Assembly: GCF_964019385.1 (NCBI RefSeq)
Contig: NC_088643.1
Span: forward strand, 6,476,495-6,540,494
From: Sycon ciliatum
Taxonomy: Eukaryota; Porifera; Calcarea; Leucosolenida; Sycettidae
Length of the DNA stretch: 64,000 nucleotides
Direction of reading: 5' to 3'
Position 1 is the stretch's first letter. Each line of letters starts with the position of its first letter. Made by a program: the position numbers and the translations under genes. The notes under the pieces are model-generated. The model saw only the letters and a program-made list of their open reading frames with translations. It was not told where the DNA came from and did not search any database. Positions 11,101-21,609 of the stretch are shown in pieces.

Positions 11101-11139
11101 TAGGAGCGGCGGGGTGGCCGATTGGCTCCGCGCTGCTGC

Positions 11140-12205
11140 TGGTTTTACATGATGCATGGGTGGTCCTTGCCACACTGGCTGCAGGTGTGGGAGAAGCGGC
11201 ACGACGACGAAAAACAGCGACCTCCATTGAAGTTGCGGCAGATTTCTTGGCCGTCGCTGGTATGGTTGCGACCCCTGGAGGTAAATGCTGCTGGCTTGGG
11301 GACGAAACGGACACAAACCGCCCCTGGATGGACCGTCTTACATTGAGCGCATTTTGGGTGTGCATGGCCTGTGACAGCTACATGTATCTGCCATAGGTTC
11401 ACGTCGATGGTGTCCAACCTCTTCGTGCATGGTTACTGGGCCACGAGCATCCGCAGCTGGCGGTCGTACTCTAGCCCCGCGCTTGGGAAGAACTGGCGGT
11501 TAGCGGTCAGGATCAACTGCTGGTACGCAATCAGTTCAGCAGTTCAGCAGTGCGGTGTAGGGCAGCAGCAATGATAACAGACATGTATGTGGTCCATGCC
11601 TTGAGCCGAGTAGCTGATGATAATTATCGTGAACCTTGCGACGCACCTGCTTCGCGTCATCCGACTCAACGACATTTAGCTGGCTATCGTCATTCGGGCT
11701 GTGCACCAGCCGGAATGTTGGGCCGGAAGTGTGCAAGAATTTCAAGCAACAAACTTGAAAAATCTACGAACTCCCCTCGCAAGATACGTTCTTGCGCAGC
11801 CTTGGGCACAGCTGGTGCAGGTGGCTGATCGAGTGGGTTACAGGAGCTTGGCCTGGCGTAGTGGCGGCAGCAGCCGCATTGCCTTGGCCTTGGGTGAGGA
11901 GCGGCACAATGCTCTCCGATAATAATAATGTCGGCCGACAAAGCCGACTACACCTCGTCCCGTACGAGAGCGCAGAGATCCGTTGAGCCCGCGTCAACTG
12001 AGCTGGCGGAGGAGGCATTGGGGCAAGTCGGGCTTCTGGGCTCGCGAGCCGTGTCCACACTGTCATGTTGCTGGTTCTCCTGGCCGGAGCAGACCTCACT
12101 ACTAAGGGCTAGTTGTGCCAGCAAACGGTCCTGTAAAATACTTTTACTAAGTTTCCTTTCGGATTCAAGCCGCACTGAGAAGGCTCGCCGCGGAGGGCTT
12201 GGCAA
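11140..12205 (-). pseudogene. Gag-like protein of the Ngaro/DIRS-type element with CCCH finger, broken
   Basis: The first gene region after A1 decodes in several minus-strand frames. An N-terminal part carries a leucine- and charge-rich stretch (about 12,150). A middle part has ERILRGEFVDFSSLL (about 11,770), like the conserved region of DIRS-order gag proteins. The C-terminal zinc finger is CRNFNGGRC...CRFSHTC..CG..HPC (about 11,160-11,240). The finger probably binds the element RNA. At least two frameshifts separate the pieces. The gag assignment rests on position and the finger. Confidence 0.55.
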
Positions 12206-12306
12206 GGCATAGCCTTGACAGTGTCGACAGTTAGGTCAGCTCAGACATACTGGAGAAATACAGTGTCGAGGTGACACTCGGGCTGGCAGCAAAGCTACGA
12301 AAGGAA

Positions 12307-12526
12307 AAAAGAAACACTGCTGAAGCACGATCCGTTGTCTGGACGAGCACAACAGGGCAAGCAAGATTTGTTTTTCTTTTCCGCAAAATGGGCTGGTGCC
12401 ATTTGTGATTACGCAGCAAAACAAAGCGCATGACGTCAGTCTTGAATGCAGTACAAAGCAATGCAGTGCAGTGTGTGCGCTAGTTCGGATTGTTGCTAAC
12501 AAGTACTAGCACAGCTAGTACACCAT
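12307..12526 (-). repeat. A1 terminal repeat of the Ngaro-like element
   Basis: 5' end of the element on the minus strand, nearly identical to A2. The right flank, ACTATGGTATACC, is DR repeat. Confidence 0.8.
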
Positions 12527-12628
12527 ACTATGGTATACCAGGTATACGTGTCTCGCTTTGTACCTTCATGTGACGTCGGCTGATGCTGTGCGTGTAAGAA
12601 GATCTACGTGTACATGTGACATAACTAG
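12527..12628. repeat. DR repeat fragment between Ngaro-like and piggyBac elements
   Basis: TATACGTGTCTCGCTTTGTA, GCTGATGCTGTGCGTGTAAG and ACATGTGACATAACTAG match 15,662-15,745 and 49,640-49,725. It joins the sequence at 7,500-7,610 on its left and that at 15,462 on its right once the two insertions are removed. Confidence 0.8.
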
Positions 12629-15461
12629 CCTCTTCAGCACGGCAGGGGTTTGTACCTGGCCCGCGGGCCGTTTTTCATTAAATTTCACTTTTTTCTAAAA
12701 TTCGATTCTAGCTTGTGAATTTCACCTAACAATGTGCATTTATCATTGTGATGACTTATTTCAGCAGTAAAGTCGGTGTGAACATACCCTACTGCACAGA
12801 TTTCAATGCAAATCAGCGCAGCAAATTTACGTATTTCCAGCACATCTATAAAAGTAGGACAGCTATTACAGGGTTTACTGCATGCAGTATCGCTTCTAGC
12901 TACAGGTATCAACAACTGCTAGTCAGAATGATAAAATATAAAATGTATACTCATGGTTCACCCTCTATATGTACATATTTACAGCGGTTTAGGACACGCT
13001 ACATGTCCGCAAACTCGAACAAATTTGCGTTTAGGAACCACTCGGCAATTGTGGAACAGCTACTTTCCTCGGTGCGATGTCTCGAAGCACTCAAGGCAAT
13101 ACCCTGGGTTCTTCGGGCAATCAGCACACATCTGCCGCACATCTCGGCGTTTCCCGTTGGCATAGCAGAACACACACATCTTCTGCGGCTTCTCCTTCTT
13201 GGCAGTCGCTGGGATGAGCCGTAGAAAGTGAGTGTCGAGTGGCTTTGCGGTACCGGCTGCAGCAGCCACAGCTGTGGTGTGCTCTGTGATCTCCAACTTG
13301 CCCTCTGCTATCAAACTCTTGATGGCTGCCTTCACGAAGTCATAATGCGACATCTTCACCTTCATCTTGTGCAGATAGTATGCGTTTAGCAGGGCCTGCT
13401 CCATCAGGTGCGTGGCCAGTTTTTTATACCATTTTCTGGTTTTCCGAGCAGCAGTGTACACCGAAATCATCCCGTCGTTTTTGTCCACACCACCCATCTT
13501 CTTATTGTAATCCTGCACCAAATCAAGCTTCCGTACCGGCCGGCGCTGGAGATCGCGCTTGCCAGTTGCACTGACCGTGGCTGTGTGGAGCGTGGAGAGG
13601 AAATGTACCTCTTTCGTGTCATGTAGCTTGATGAAAATCATGCCACCGCCACAGCGATACAGGAACTGGCCTTTCTGGAGGCCCTTGTGCTTTGCCACCT
13701 GCTTTGGAAGGCCAGTCCTGTTCTTGCGAACAGTGCCGCAGACGCCGGTGTTGTGCTCAGCCAAGTGAGTAGCGAGTGGCACGCTGGAGTACCAGTTGTC
13801 GACGAAGAGCTTGTAGCACTTGCCGAGTAGCGGGTCCATCAGCTTGTCGACAACGGCACCAGGCACTCCAAGCTTCTTCACCGTGTCCGGGCTGAAAGTG
13901 TCGTTGTCTTTGCCCGTGTAAATGATGAAATTGTGGAGATAACCGCTGTCCTCACACAGGGCGTATATCTTCATTCCGAACCGTGCTCGTTTCGATGGAA
14001 TGTACTGGCGGAATGAAATACGGCCCTTCCATGCCACCAGCTCCTCGTCAATGCACACCCACTCCTTCGGCACATACACTTGCTGAAAACGGTTTTGGAG
14101 GAAAGTCACCAAGGGCCGGATCTTGGTCAATTTGTCAGATTCGTCAACTTCATCGTTGTTGGCAAAGTGAAGGAAATTGAGAATTGATGTAAAACGCTCG
14201 CGGCTCATGGTGCGGTTGTAGAATGGTGTGGCTATCACAGGGTCAGTTGCCCAGTACTGGTCAATCTCCGGCTTGTTGACAATGCCCATGTTGAGGTAGA
14301 GTCCCAGGAAAACTTTCATCTCTCCAACAACAACTGGCTTCCACGAGCGGGCAAAACTGCGAGCCGGCAGAGTATGTAGGTTGGCATCGATAAATGCGCG
14401 TGCATAGCGATTGGTTTCCGTCACAAGATACTCAAAGAAATCTTCGTGGAAGAACAATTTCAGGTAGTCAAGTGGAGTTGGATGGTCTGGAAGCGGCATT
14501 TGGAGACCGGAGTTGCCAGTGAATGGCAGTGCGGTAGGTGCAATACTCTGCTTCACCCATATGCCTGGATGCATGTAATCACAATGTGCAGAAAATGTGT
14601 ATTTCAGTATCAATTCACATATCTGTTGCATATTTATTTGTACTTCAGTACTTGGTGTCCATAACATCAACAGTGACATGCTAGAACGGGCACAAAATAT
14701 CTGCAATTCAAAATACCACTAAGTTAGCCCACCTTTGCAAAAATATAGTCAACAGCATGCAACAATGCATGAATATTTGAAATTTCAAAATTCAAAATTA
14801 GTGAAATTTTCAAATTGTAAATGCACCCAACTCACCTTCGCTTCCATCGTCACCTGCAGCTAGAACCTCGACAGCTTCCACATGCGACTTCAAGGACATG
14901 GCCTCGTCGCCAGCACTGGTGTCCTCCGTACCACCTGTTGCTGCTGCTTCCGTGCTCTCCATCCCCTCAACATCGTCAGCAGCATCGCCAATTTCTGGCG
15001 ACGCACTTCGTTCAGGAGATGAAGACACAGACTCATCTGCCGACGAAAAATCGCTCTCAGAGACAGTTGGCTCATTATCGCTATCCAAACTCAGCGTGAC
15101 CTGCTCTAAAACTTGGTCGATCTCCTCTGCGCTGTATCTACGTCGTGCCATGGTTGAAAATGTCAACAAATTGTCAACAAATTTATTTCTGATTTATTTC
15201 CGCACTGCGCGACCTACTCTTGCCGTGATACGTGGCGAACTCCACGTGTACTTGTCGTGATACGTCTCCTGAACAGGCCTAGCTCCGCGGGACCACGGTA
15301 GATCTACAGTACAGGCCTGGTAGATCTACTACTAGTACTACACGGAAGCCAAAACAACTGAACTGTACGACGTGATGTAGATCGTATCACGTATATGTAC
15401 GTGATCCGTGGACCGGTAGCATCCAGGATCACGTACATTTACGTGATGCGTGCTAAAGAGG
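12629..15461 (-). mobile_element. piggyBac-type DNA transposon with CTAG target duplication
   Basis: Ends are CCTCTTCAGCACG at the left and its complement with one change (CCTCTTTAGCACG) at the right, a 13-bp terminal inverted repeat. Both ends are flanked by CTAG (12625-12628 and 15462-15465). Uninterrupted copies of the flanking repeat at 15,740 and 49,720 read ATAACTAGAGCAAAAATAG with one CTAG, so this is a clean insertion. The single gene inside is a piggyBac transposase. The family normally uses TTAA. Confidence 0.8.
13060..15151 (-). CDS. piggyBac transposase (PGBD-like), two exons, apparently intact
   Basis: Cut-and-paste DDD transposase. Exon 1 runs 15151-14836 from ATGGCACGACG (MARRRYSAEE). 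The donor is GAAG|GTGAGT, a 271-base intron follows, and the acceptor is CATCCAG|GCATATGG. Exon 2 runs 14564-13060. The two exons total 1,821 bases (607 codons with stop) and read in frame across the junction (SE-G-IWVKQS). Exon 1 is acidic and Ser-rich, like the N termini of piggyBac proteins. Exon 2 holds DYLKLFF, VFLGLYLNMGI, the first catalytic Asp in CIDEELVAWKGR, the second in LFVDNWYSS, the third in YNKKMGGVDKND, and a Cys-rich C-terminal finger (CVFCYANGK...CADCP...CLECF). Length and domain order are those of the family. No lesion is visible, so it may be active or recently active. The splice sites are my inference; the frame match supports them. Confidence 0.85.
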
Positions 15462-15898
15462 CTAGAGCAAAAATAGGTGAGGTGGGCCTTGTCTGAACCA
15501 TAATCCACAACATGTATTACGTGCAGACTGCAGGTCATTATCATAAGTACGTACAATGACTACTGTATAATAATAGGGGAGCTAGAAGCGCAAGGAGCTG
15601 AAACTCACAAGCTGAGAACAACACGTCCCCGACCACCACCTCCCCTATACTATGCTATGCTATACGTGTCTTGCTTTGTATACCTTCAATTCATGCCGCC
15701 GGCTGATGCTGTGCGTGTAAGTGTACATGTGACATAACTAGAGCAAAAATAGATGACGTGGGCCTTGTCTGAACCATACTCCTACACAGTTGCGTGACGT
15801 GTTTTTCACGTCATTAGACTCCCACACTCATTCAGAGCGCGCAAGAAGCAGTACACCTAGATCTACTGCGGCGGGTGCACTCCGAGTCAGTGCTCTCA
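15462..15898. repeat. DR repeat pieces right of the piggyBac element
   Basis: CTAGAGCAAAAATAGGTGAG continues the repeat broken at 12,628. From about 15,507 a second DR piece begins (ATTACGTGCAGACTGCAGG) and runs to TCAGTGCTCTCAACT, matching 49,490-49,888. Confidence 0.75.
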
Positions 15899-16138
15899 AC
15901 TCAAGGCAAGCTTGCATTCGAACTGACACGCATAATAATGTTCGAAGGCTAGCTATGTATAAAATCTAGCCTTCGATTAATAATATGTTTCAGTTGCTTC
16001 GCGTAATTCGTGTCGCGCTAGCTAACACTACAATGGTCTAGTACTAGTATCCGAGGTTTGCTTTGCCAGTGGACATATTTCTTCGCTTCTTCTCTAGATA
16101 TGCTGATGGTGTTGTGCTTGTGGTCACAAAGTAGCTAG
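15899..16138. repeat. Inverted DR-related sequence
   Basis: The complement of about 15,990-16,400 resembles 48,530-48,900, although diverged. This DR-type block therefore points the other way from the piece before it. No gene is visible. Confidence 0.55.
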
Positions 16139-16250
16139 GTGAATACAGCTGTTGTCGTAGCTGAAAGCCAAATTCTTGTCGAGCTACAAGGCTGCATATA
16201 CTCGGCAGAAGCTCACCTAGACGGATCGAAGACTCTCACTACCACAGACG
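16139..16250 (+). other. Conserved first-exon candidate ending in a splice donor (locus 1)
   Basis: GAAGCTCACCTAGACGGATC, GAAGACTCTCACTACC and ACAGACG|GTAAGGTGG (donor at 16251) are conserved in the minus-strand DR copies at 3,597 (GTAAGG), 48,599 (GTAAGG) and 63,279 (GTAAGTAAG). Conservation centres on an exon-like block and its donor. It could be a non-coding first exon for the F-box-type gene downstream on the same strand. The exon start is unknown; 16139 only marks where the clear similarity begins. Confidence 0.45.
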
Positions 16251-16604
16251 GTAAGGTGGACCTTCCTTTAACATTTGCTTCTACTTATTTTGCTGCATTT
16301 TCCCGTTGTTGGTACTTTTTTTCGCATGAAGGCAAAGTTGCGATAGACTTATTTTTTGACGGAGTTACGAATGTTTGTACACTGATCTTAGGCCCTCTTC
16401 AGACTAGGTACAAAACAGCCTATAAGTCACATTTACATACTTCCTCCGTATAAAAACGTCGTGACTTTCTTTAAAGCTGCGCACAGCTCTGGAATTACTC
16501 CGTTTGACTTGGAATAACACCCGTGGCATTGTCTGACCTGTTTACAAGCTATACAAAGAAAAAAAGCAATTATTAATTGGACCTTATTTATAAGTTGATA
16601 ACCG
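16251..16604. other. Intergenic or intronic sequence
   Basis: The first 150 bases still resemble the inverted DR repeat (complement of 48,500-48,600). The rest is AT-rich and shows no gene. Confidence 0.4.
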
Positions 16605-16724
16605 CAATCAATAAAACTAGCTGAACCGACATTTATGTACTTTATTCATGCAATGTAAAAACGGTGGAGACGATGTGCAATAAAACGATGAAAATATGAA
16701 GAAATGGTGTAGAGAAAAAGTATG

Positions 16725-16762
16725 GATTCAAACAAGTTTTCGTACAACACTCATCAGGAATC
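16725..16762 (-). ncRNA. Hammerhead ribozyme (left arm), minimal type I
   Basis: Minus strand: stem I GAUUC/GAAUC, core CUGAUGA, stem II GUG-UUG-UAC (three pairs, one G.U), GAA-A, stem III AAC/GUU with two-base loop UU, U at the cleavage site. All conserved core positions are present. The tiny stem III is typical of animal retroelement hammerheads. Confidence 0.7.
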
Positions 16763-16892
16763 GTCGTTGTACTAAAGGACACTGAAACAAAAATTGAACT
16801 ATTATAGAAAATCTAAGTTAGAGAAATAACACTAAGAGCAACAGGAGTGAAATTTACAAGTGTGAATTTTAACAATCAAAGCGCACAACGAC

Positions 16893-16930
16893 GATTCCTG
16901 ATGAGTGTTGTACGAAAACTTGTTTGAATC
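16893..16930 (+). ncRNA. Hammerhead ribozyme (right arm), minimal type I
   Basis: Same 38-base motif as 16725-16762 on the opposite strand: GAUUC (16893-16897), CUGAUGA (16898-16904), GAAUC (16926-16930). Confidence 0.7.
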
Positions 16931-17070
16931 CATATTTTTTCTCTACACCATTTCTTCATATTTTCATCGTTTTACTGCACATCGTCTCCACCGTTTTTAC
17001 ATTGCATGAATAAAGTACACAAATGTCGGTTCAGCTAGTTTTATTGATTGTGGACCAATAAGATTGAGTT

Positions 17071-17650
17071 TATTCTGAGTCTTCGTCGCTCGTGTCATTG
17101 TCACCTGACGACGCTGACTCCGCATCGCCAACAGTCGCTGCTTCCGCTCCCATGTCGTTCAGCTTCTTGTCAGCTGCAGTGATGATCAGATGCAGGACTT
17201 TGGCTACCTCATCTTCATCTCCAGAGCTGTGAACAAATCGGTGTCGACTATATCCAGTCGTTCCACCCCGCGACCTCCATTATGCCGTGAAACGAGTCGT
17301 ACAAGCACATCCAAGCCTTTCGCATTTTCTCGGCAGGATAATCCTCCCAGCATTCTACGATGGCTTCGCAGAGGTCCCTGCGATTCCCCTTGGCAACAAA
17401 GGAGACGTCTGACTGGAGAGAGGTGAAGAAAGGTCGTTGACATTCCGATCAGTCTGCGCTGGTTGCACGACGACTGAAATGCTTCATCTAGCAGTGCAGG
17501 GATCAACCAAACTAAATATACTTTCCTCGATATGAATGTGAGTTGTCGATGACAGGCTTTGGCGCGGTTCGTTGAGTAGGTTCTTGCTCCAAAACAACGT
17601 TGAAGAAAAGTCACGAAGTTTTTGTATACGGAGGAAGTAGAAGGTTCCAA
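17071..17650 (-). other. Possible coding remnant, minus strand
   Basis: Around 17,420-17,280 one minus-strand frame reads FVAKGNRRDLCEAIVECWED then YPAEKMRKAW and IMEVAGWNDWI. After an AG acceptor-like site (about 17,235) another reads SSGDEDEVAKVLHLI and ends in an acidic tail (DTSDEDSE) with a stop near 17,071. The pattern (N..L..AI...W..YP...M..A) resembles the C-terminal region of some DDE transposases and the tail looks like a real protein end. I cannot assign a family, and upstream exons are not visible. Confidence 0.3.
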
Positions 17651-18269
17651 GACAACAACAATAATCTGGCGGGAAGCCTAAAAAGCTGCCCAATCCTTTC
17701 AGGCAGGGTGCGAACCCTTGAAGGCTTGAACTAGGCACTTAAGCGGGGTTTTCAGAATGTGAAAACCAGCTGTTTCACTTGGGAATCCGACAAAGCCGTT
17801 CGTTTTGACCATGCACCAAAAATGTCGGTAGGAAATTCCCCTCCATACCGAAGATATAAACGATCAAAGACAGACAGTTTCATAAGGTGAATTTAGTACA
17901 ATTCGTGGTATTTTTGGGTACCCCTGAAGTATTTCAGTGGACATAGTTGCAAAAAGTAAAGTGCAAGATATACTTGTAAACAGCACTCTAAAGCAGAGCG
18001 AATGTCTCACTTACACATCATACCAACGGAAAATGGAAATGAACAATGTTTTGGCGACCCCGATCACGGTTGCCATGGACACCGCATAGCAACCACATTG
18101 CAACAGCTTCAAAGCATTGTAGAAGTGCTGTGTATGGCTTCCAGACGAACATTAGACATTATAAAATACATCTGGGTGGAACTTGCATTCAACATGCAGG
18201 CAAACAAGTGTAATTGCAGCAACAGACTACGAAGTTCCAAGAAAATGGATGTACTGAAGAAGGCTGAAA
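17651..18269. other. No gene seen
   Basis: Mixed-composition sequence with short frames only. A plus-strand frame of 115 codons (from 18,002) overlaps the end of the transposase-like pseudogene and has no recognisable features. Confidence 0.4.
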
Positions 18270-21250
18270 TCATGAGAACAAGGTCACCAGGTTGTCCAGC
18301 ATCTCATCAATTGACAACTGTTTTCCGCCTGTGGAGAGTGCGTATATAGACGTTGAGGCTTTCTGGAGCAACACGTACTTGCGAAAGTACAGCTGCTGAC
18401 GTAGGGCCTGGAGCTTGTCCGTAAGGGTGACACTTTCGACAGTTCTTCCGTAACCATTTCCTTAGATGTCCACATCCCTCCAAGAGCAGTGATTTCGGTT
18501 GTCAGCGTTTCTTTTCGTTTCCTCTCTTGTTCTCTCTTCTTGGTAATGTCTGCCTCCTTCTCTTTCAAGCGCTGAAGCCGAACTTTCTGGATTTCCTTCT
18601 GGCGTATCTTGAACTGCTGCCGAAACTCTGGTGCTGCACGACGGGCCGTCTCCGCCATTGCATCTCTTTCCCGTGCTGTTTTCTGCTGAAGCCAGGCTGC
18701 TGTCTTGTTGTTGCTGAACATGAGCAAGCCTTCCAGAGCAACGGTGTCGATGTTCGGCTTCTCACGCAGATACTGGTCCAGTTTGCCGAAATCGCTCTCC
18801 GAAATTGCATTCGTCTTACGAACTGAAGCGGTTTCGGTGAGCAAAGCGCTGTGGGTTGGTGAAAGTTGCCGCCAGGCAGGTGCTCAGCGAGTAGACGGGT
18901 TGAGTAGATGTGAAAGCATGCGAAGAGCATCTGCAGTATTTCTCAGGTCACGCCATCTGTGTCCACGGGCTCCAGCAGCTTACTCAGCACTGGGTCCATC
19001 CTGTCCACCTTGGCTGCTGAGAAGGCTTTGCAAGAGCCCTCAAGGACAGGTTCCGCATCCACACTCCATGTCTGCATGTTGTCTACAAGCTCAGTGTAGA
19101 TAGTGCTCATGTCGAAAATGCTCCTGTCTTTATCTTCCAGGGCAACCCGAGAGGTGAGATGACAAATTTGCTGATCAAGCCAAGAGCTCGGCAGCCAGCA
19201 ATAAGCTCAGGTACGCAGAGGTCTGCCTTGACGTCTTTCAGCAAGCGGTTCGTCTCGCCATACACGTCGACCAGGAATTCCAACATGATCTCGTGAAGAT
19301 ATAAAACTCCTGCACCATTGTGGAAGATCACGCAGTTGCGGTTGCCACGGAAATCAGATAGCGGAGCTTTGAGATCCACACTCTCAAGGAAGGCCTTAAA
19401 ATCCGCAATGCAACCTGCTGCCTCGTCACCATGCTCTGCAAAAGCCTTGGTTGCAGAGTAGATTAGGCGGTTGGTAGAACTGTGGCTTGAATCCCAAGCA
19501 CCAGACAGCACACCAGCTCCAACTTTCTCTCCATCAAAGTGGACTTCCTCCCACTTCTTCTGCAAGGCATCTGCCTGGTCTGCGAGACCAACAATGTAGT
19601 GCAAAACCACAAAAGAAAAAGTCATGACGGAAAGCTGCTTTTGCTGAGCATCCGACATGAAGACCAGCTGGCATGCACGTCTGGCAATACCTCGGCCCGG
19701 TACGCCTGAAGCAGCTCCTTGAAGTTTTTCTGCACGATGCTTCTGTCGCTCATGGTGTTCTTAATGTTAGACACGATACGTTCGCCAATACCTTCTGAGT
19801 CGCTAGATACTTTGGCAACATCTGCCCCGCCAATACCTTCTGAGTCGCTAAATACTTTGGCAACATCTGCCAGCACAGCTTTCAGCATTTCCAAGGTATG
19901 GACGGCCGTGCCTCTCTCCATGTCGACCATACCAAGGCTGTAGACTCGTTGGCTGGTGGCGATCTGGAACGAGCCATACTTCCGACCATGTCTGCTAGTC
20001 CCGTCGCTATGGAGGGTGGTGTTCTCCTCTCCTTCCAACTCCTCAGCTAACTGGAGACTGGCCACACCATTCAGCATAAAGGGGAAGTTAAGGCAAAAAT
20101 TAAAATTTCACCAGTTGTAGTCTTCAGGGTGCTGAGTCGAATGGTCTTGGTCCGAGAAAGCTGAGACGCTCCCTTCCTACTTGAATCCCAATCGAACTTC
20201 GAACTTCAATCGACATTTTGCATACAAATCCCCATCTAGTAGGGCGCAGTCACCCAGTTTCGGTGGAAGTGCGCGAGTTCGATTGGGATTCAAGTAGGAA
20301 GGGAGCGTCTCAGCTTCCTCGGACCACGACCATTCGACTCAGCACCCCGAAGACTACAACTGGTGAAATTTTAATTTTTGCCTTAACTTCCCCTTTAACA
20401 TAAAGCTGAGAGAGTGTTCCATGCGATGGAAGATGGTCTGCCCGTTTGCCAGCCAGGGCGAGAACGCTGTTAATCACTTTCCTGACATTGAAAATGCCAA
20501 CATTACTGGCCAGCAACTCCAGGCAGCATTGCCGGTCATGTGGCAAGTATGTTCCGCCTGCCATCGTTTCAATGTCTCCATCGGATGAATCGGCATGCAG
20601 AGATGACACCTCACTGCGCAGTGCAACATTCTCCTTCTCCGACGCAGATAGTCGTTTGTTTAGGAGTTCCACCTCATCTTGCAAGCAAGCGATCGCAGAG
20701 TCAGCATCCACAAGTTTCTTTCTCATTTGGTGCTCCTTCTGGTAATGCTTATTCAGGAGCGCCTGTTGGCTTTCTTTCAACTCGTGTAGCTCTACATCTG
20801 CTTCTTCTTCCAACACCTCTGATTTGCTTTCCTCGCGGTGTAAACGTCTACGGACGTTATGCAGTCTGGACTTGTTGGCTCGAAGCTTCTCGACAGTGTC
20901 CGACAGACTGGACACTTCAGCAGCAAGTTGAAAATTGACAGAAGATGTGACAGGGTCAGAGGTACGTGAGATCACTGATGTTGCAACACCAACCAAAGGC
21001 ACACTCGATGCTGACGTCACACTGCCACTGGCCTCTCCTGGCTGCTCACCAGACTCTTCCTCTTCCTGCGCAGCACTTGTTGCAGCTCCAGAATGCAGAC
21101 TAAATACACTATTTAGGTACGCATCAAGGGATTCTGGCGAACGCTTCGCTGACCTTACGGAGCTTCGTCTTCGTTTCCTTCAAGCGGTGGAGATGGAGAT
21201 GGAATGTTTTTACACTGACGACTGCTCCCCGCTGAGGAAACAGCCGCAGC
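18270..21250 (-). pseudogene. Coiled-coil transposase-like protein, locus-1 copy, decayed
   Basis: Minus-strand homologue of the copy A and B genes at 45,149 and 59,812. From the N terminus: traces near 21,150-21,200; a coiled coil of about 150 residues (21,000-20,560); CCLELLASNVGIFNVRKVI; the RNase-H-like start TTLHSDGTSRHGRKYGSFQ (about 20,010); NTMSDRSIVQKNFKELLQ (about 19,750); LHYIVGLADQA (about 19,590); and FRGNRNCVIFHNGAG (about 19,350). Unlike A and B it keeps a long C-terminal part: LEDKDRSIFDMSTIY (about 19,120), a basic helix, LTTEITALGGMWTSKE (about 18,470) and KLQALRQQLYFRKYVL, ending at TGA 18270-18272. Damage: a 315-bp MITE at 20,080, frameshifts near 19,140 and 18,440, and an in-frame stop near 18,950. 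The Cys of CxxH is Val. The DDE assignment is inferred. Confidence 0.65.
20080..20394. mobile_element. MITE (AGGGGAAG-type ends), nearly fully palindromic
   Basis: Ends AGGGGAAGTTAAGGCAAAAA and complement; the inverted similarity extends about 120 bases inwards from each end, so the element is almost one hairpin. The flanks are ATAA (20076-20079) and TTAA (20395-20398), suggesting a decayed TTAA (or TAA) target duplication. It interrupts the transposase-like pseudogene. The larger element at 38,921-40,323 shares the AGGGGAAGT ends and internal blocks (GCTGAGTCGAATGGTC). Confidence 0.8.
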
Positions 21251-21609
21251 ACTAGTGTGTGCATTACATCGGTGCTCAGCTTCTCTGTACTTTGGAATGC
21301 AAGAAGCTCCGACAGCAGTCCGTTGGTGCAGAACGAAGCATCCCGAACACAATCGTAAGATGAGTCCCTTTATGCTTCTGATTGATAAGTTGCTTTCGCT
21401 AATCTACGGAGCAAGGACTTTTCAGTAAATGTACGCGTTATGGCACCAAGGCACGCCAAGCAATCACCAGCCCTATCAAATAGAGGGATGCCTAGATGAA
21501 GACAATGTCGAAAAATAATCTATTTGTCAACGTACTCCTTTAGTGTGTAACCCAAACTCTACTGGCTACATTTTTAATATGAATTTGTGTGTTGTTTGGC
21601 TTGCTCTAG
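21251..21609. other. No gene seen
   Basis: Sequence between the two divergent locus-1 genes. It could contain promoter elements, but no clear TATA-type or initiator motif stands out. Confidence 0.4.

Larger units (their letters stand above)
7611..12526 (-). mobile_element. Ngaro/PAT-type tyrosine-recombinase retrotransposon (DIRS order), defective
   Basis: Read on the minus strand the element has the split direct-repeat layout A1 - genes - B1 - A2 - B2: A1 12307-12526, B1 8528-9189, A2 8309-8527, B2 7611-8250. A1 and A2 are both about 220 bases and nearly identical. B1 and B2 are 662 and 640 bases, differing by one 22-base satellite unit. The A2/B1 junction reproduces the joined element ends, as expected for a circular intermediate. 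Between A1 and B1 lie remnants of a gag-like protein with a CCCH finger, a DIRS-type reverse transcriptase and a tyrosine recombinase. The RNase H domain is missing and all frames are broken. Both flanks are DR repeat that is continuous elsewhere, which confirms the borders. Confidence 0.8.
16605..17050. mobile_element. Inverted-repeat element with a hammerhead ribozyme in each arm
   Basis: Arms 16605-16770 and 16885-17050 (166 bases each, nearly identical) lie in inverted orientation around a 114-base centre. Each arm holds a complete hammerhead motif. The outer ends are CAATCAATAAAACTAG and its complement. No clear target duplication was found (TGGACC occurs near both sides but is not tight). 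No coding frame. Confidence 0.75.

Noticed and set aside
9678-11396. Plus-strand frames of 70-120 codons
   Set aside because: Antisense shadows of the recombinase, reverse transcriptase and gag remnants.
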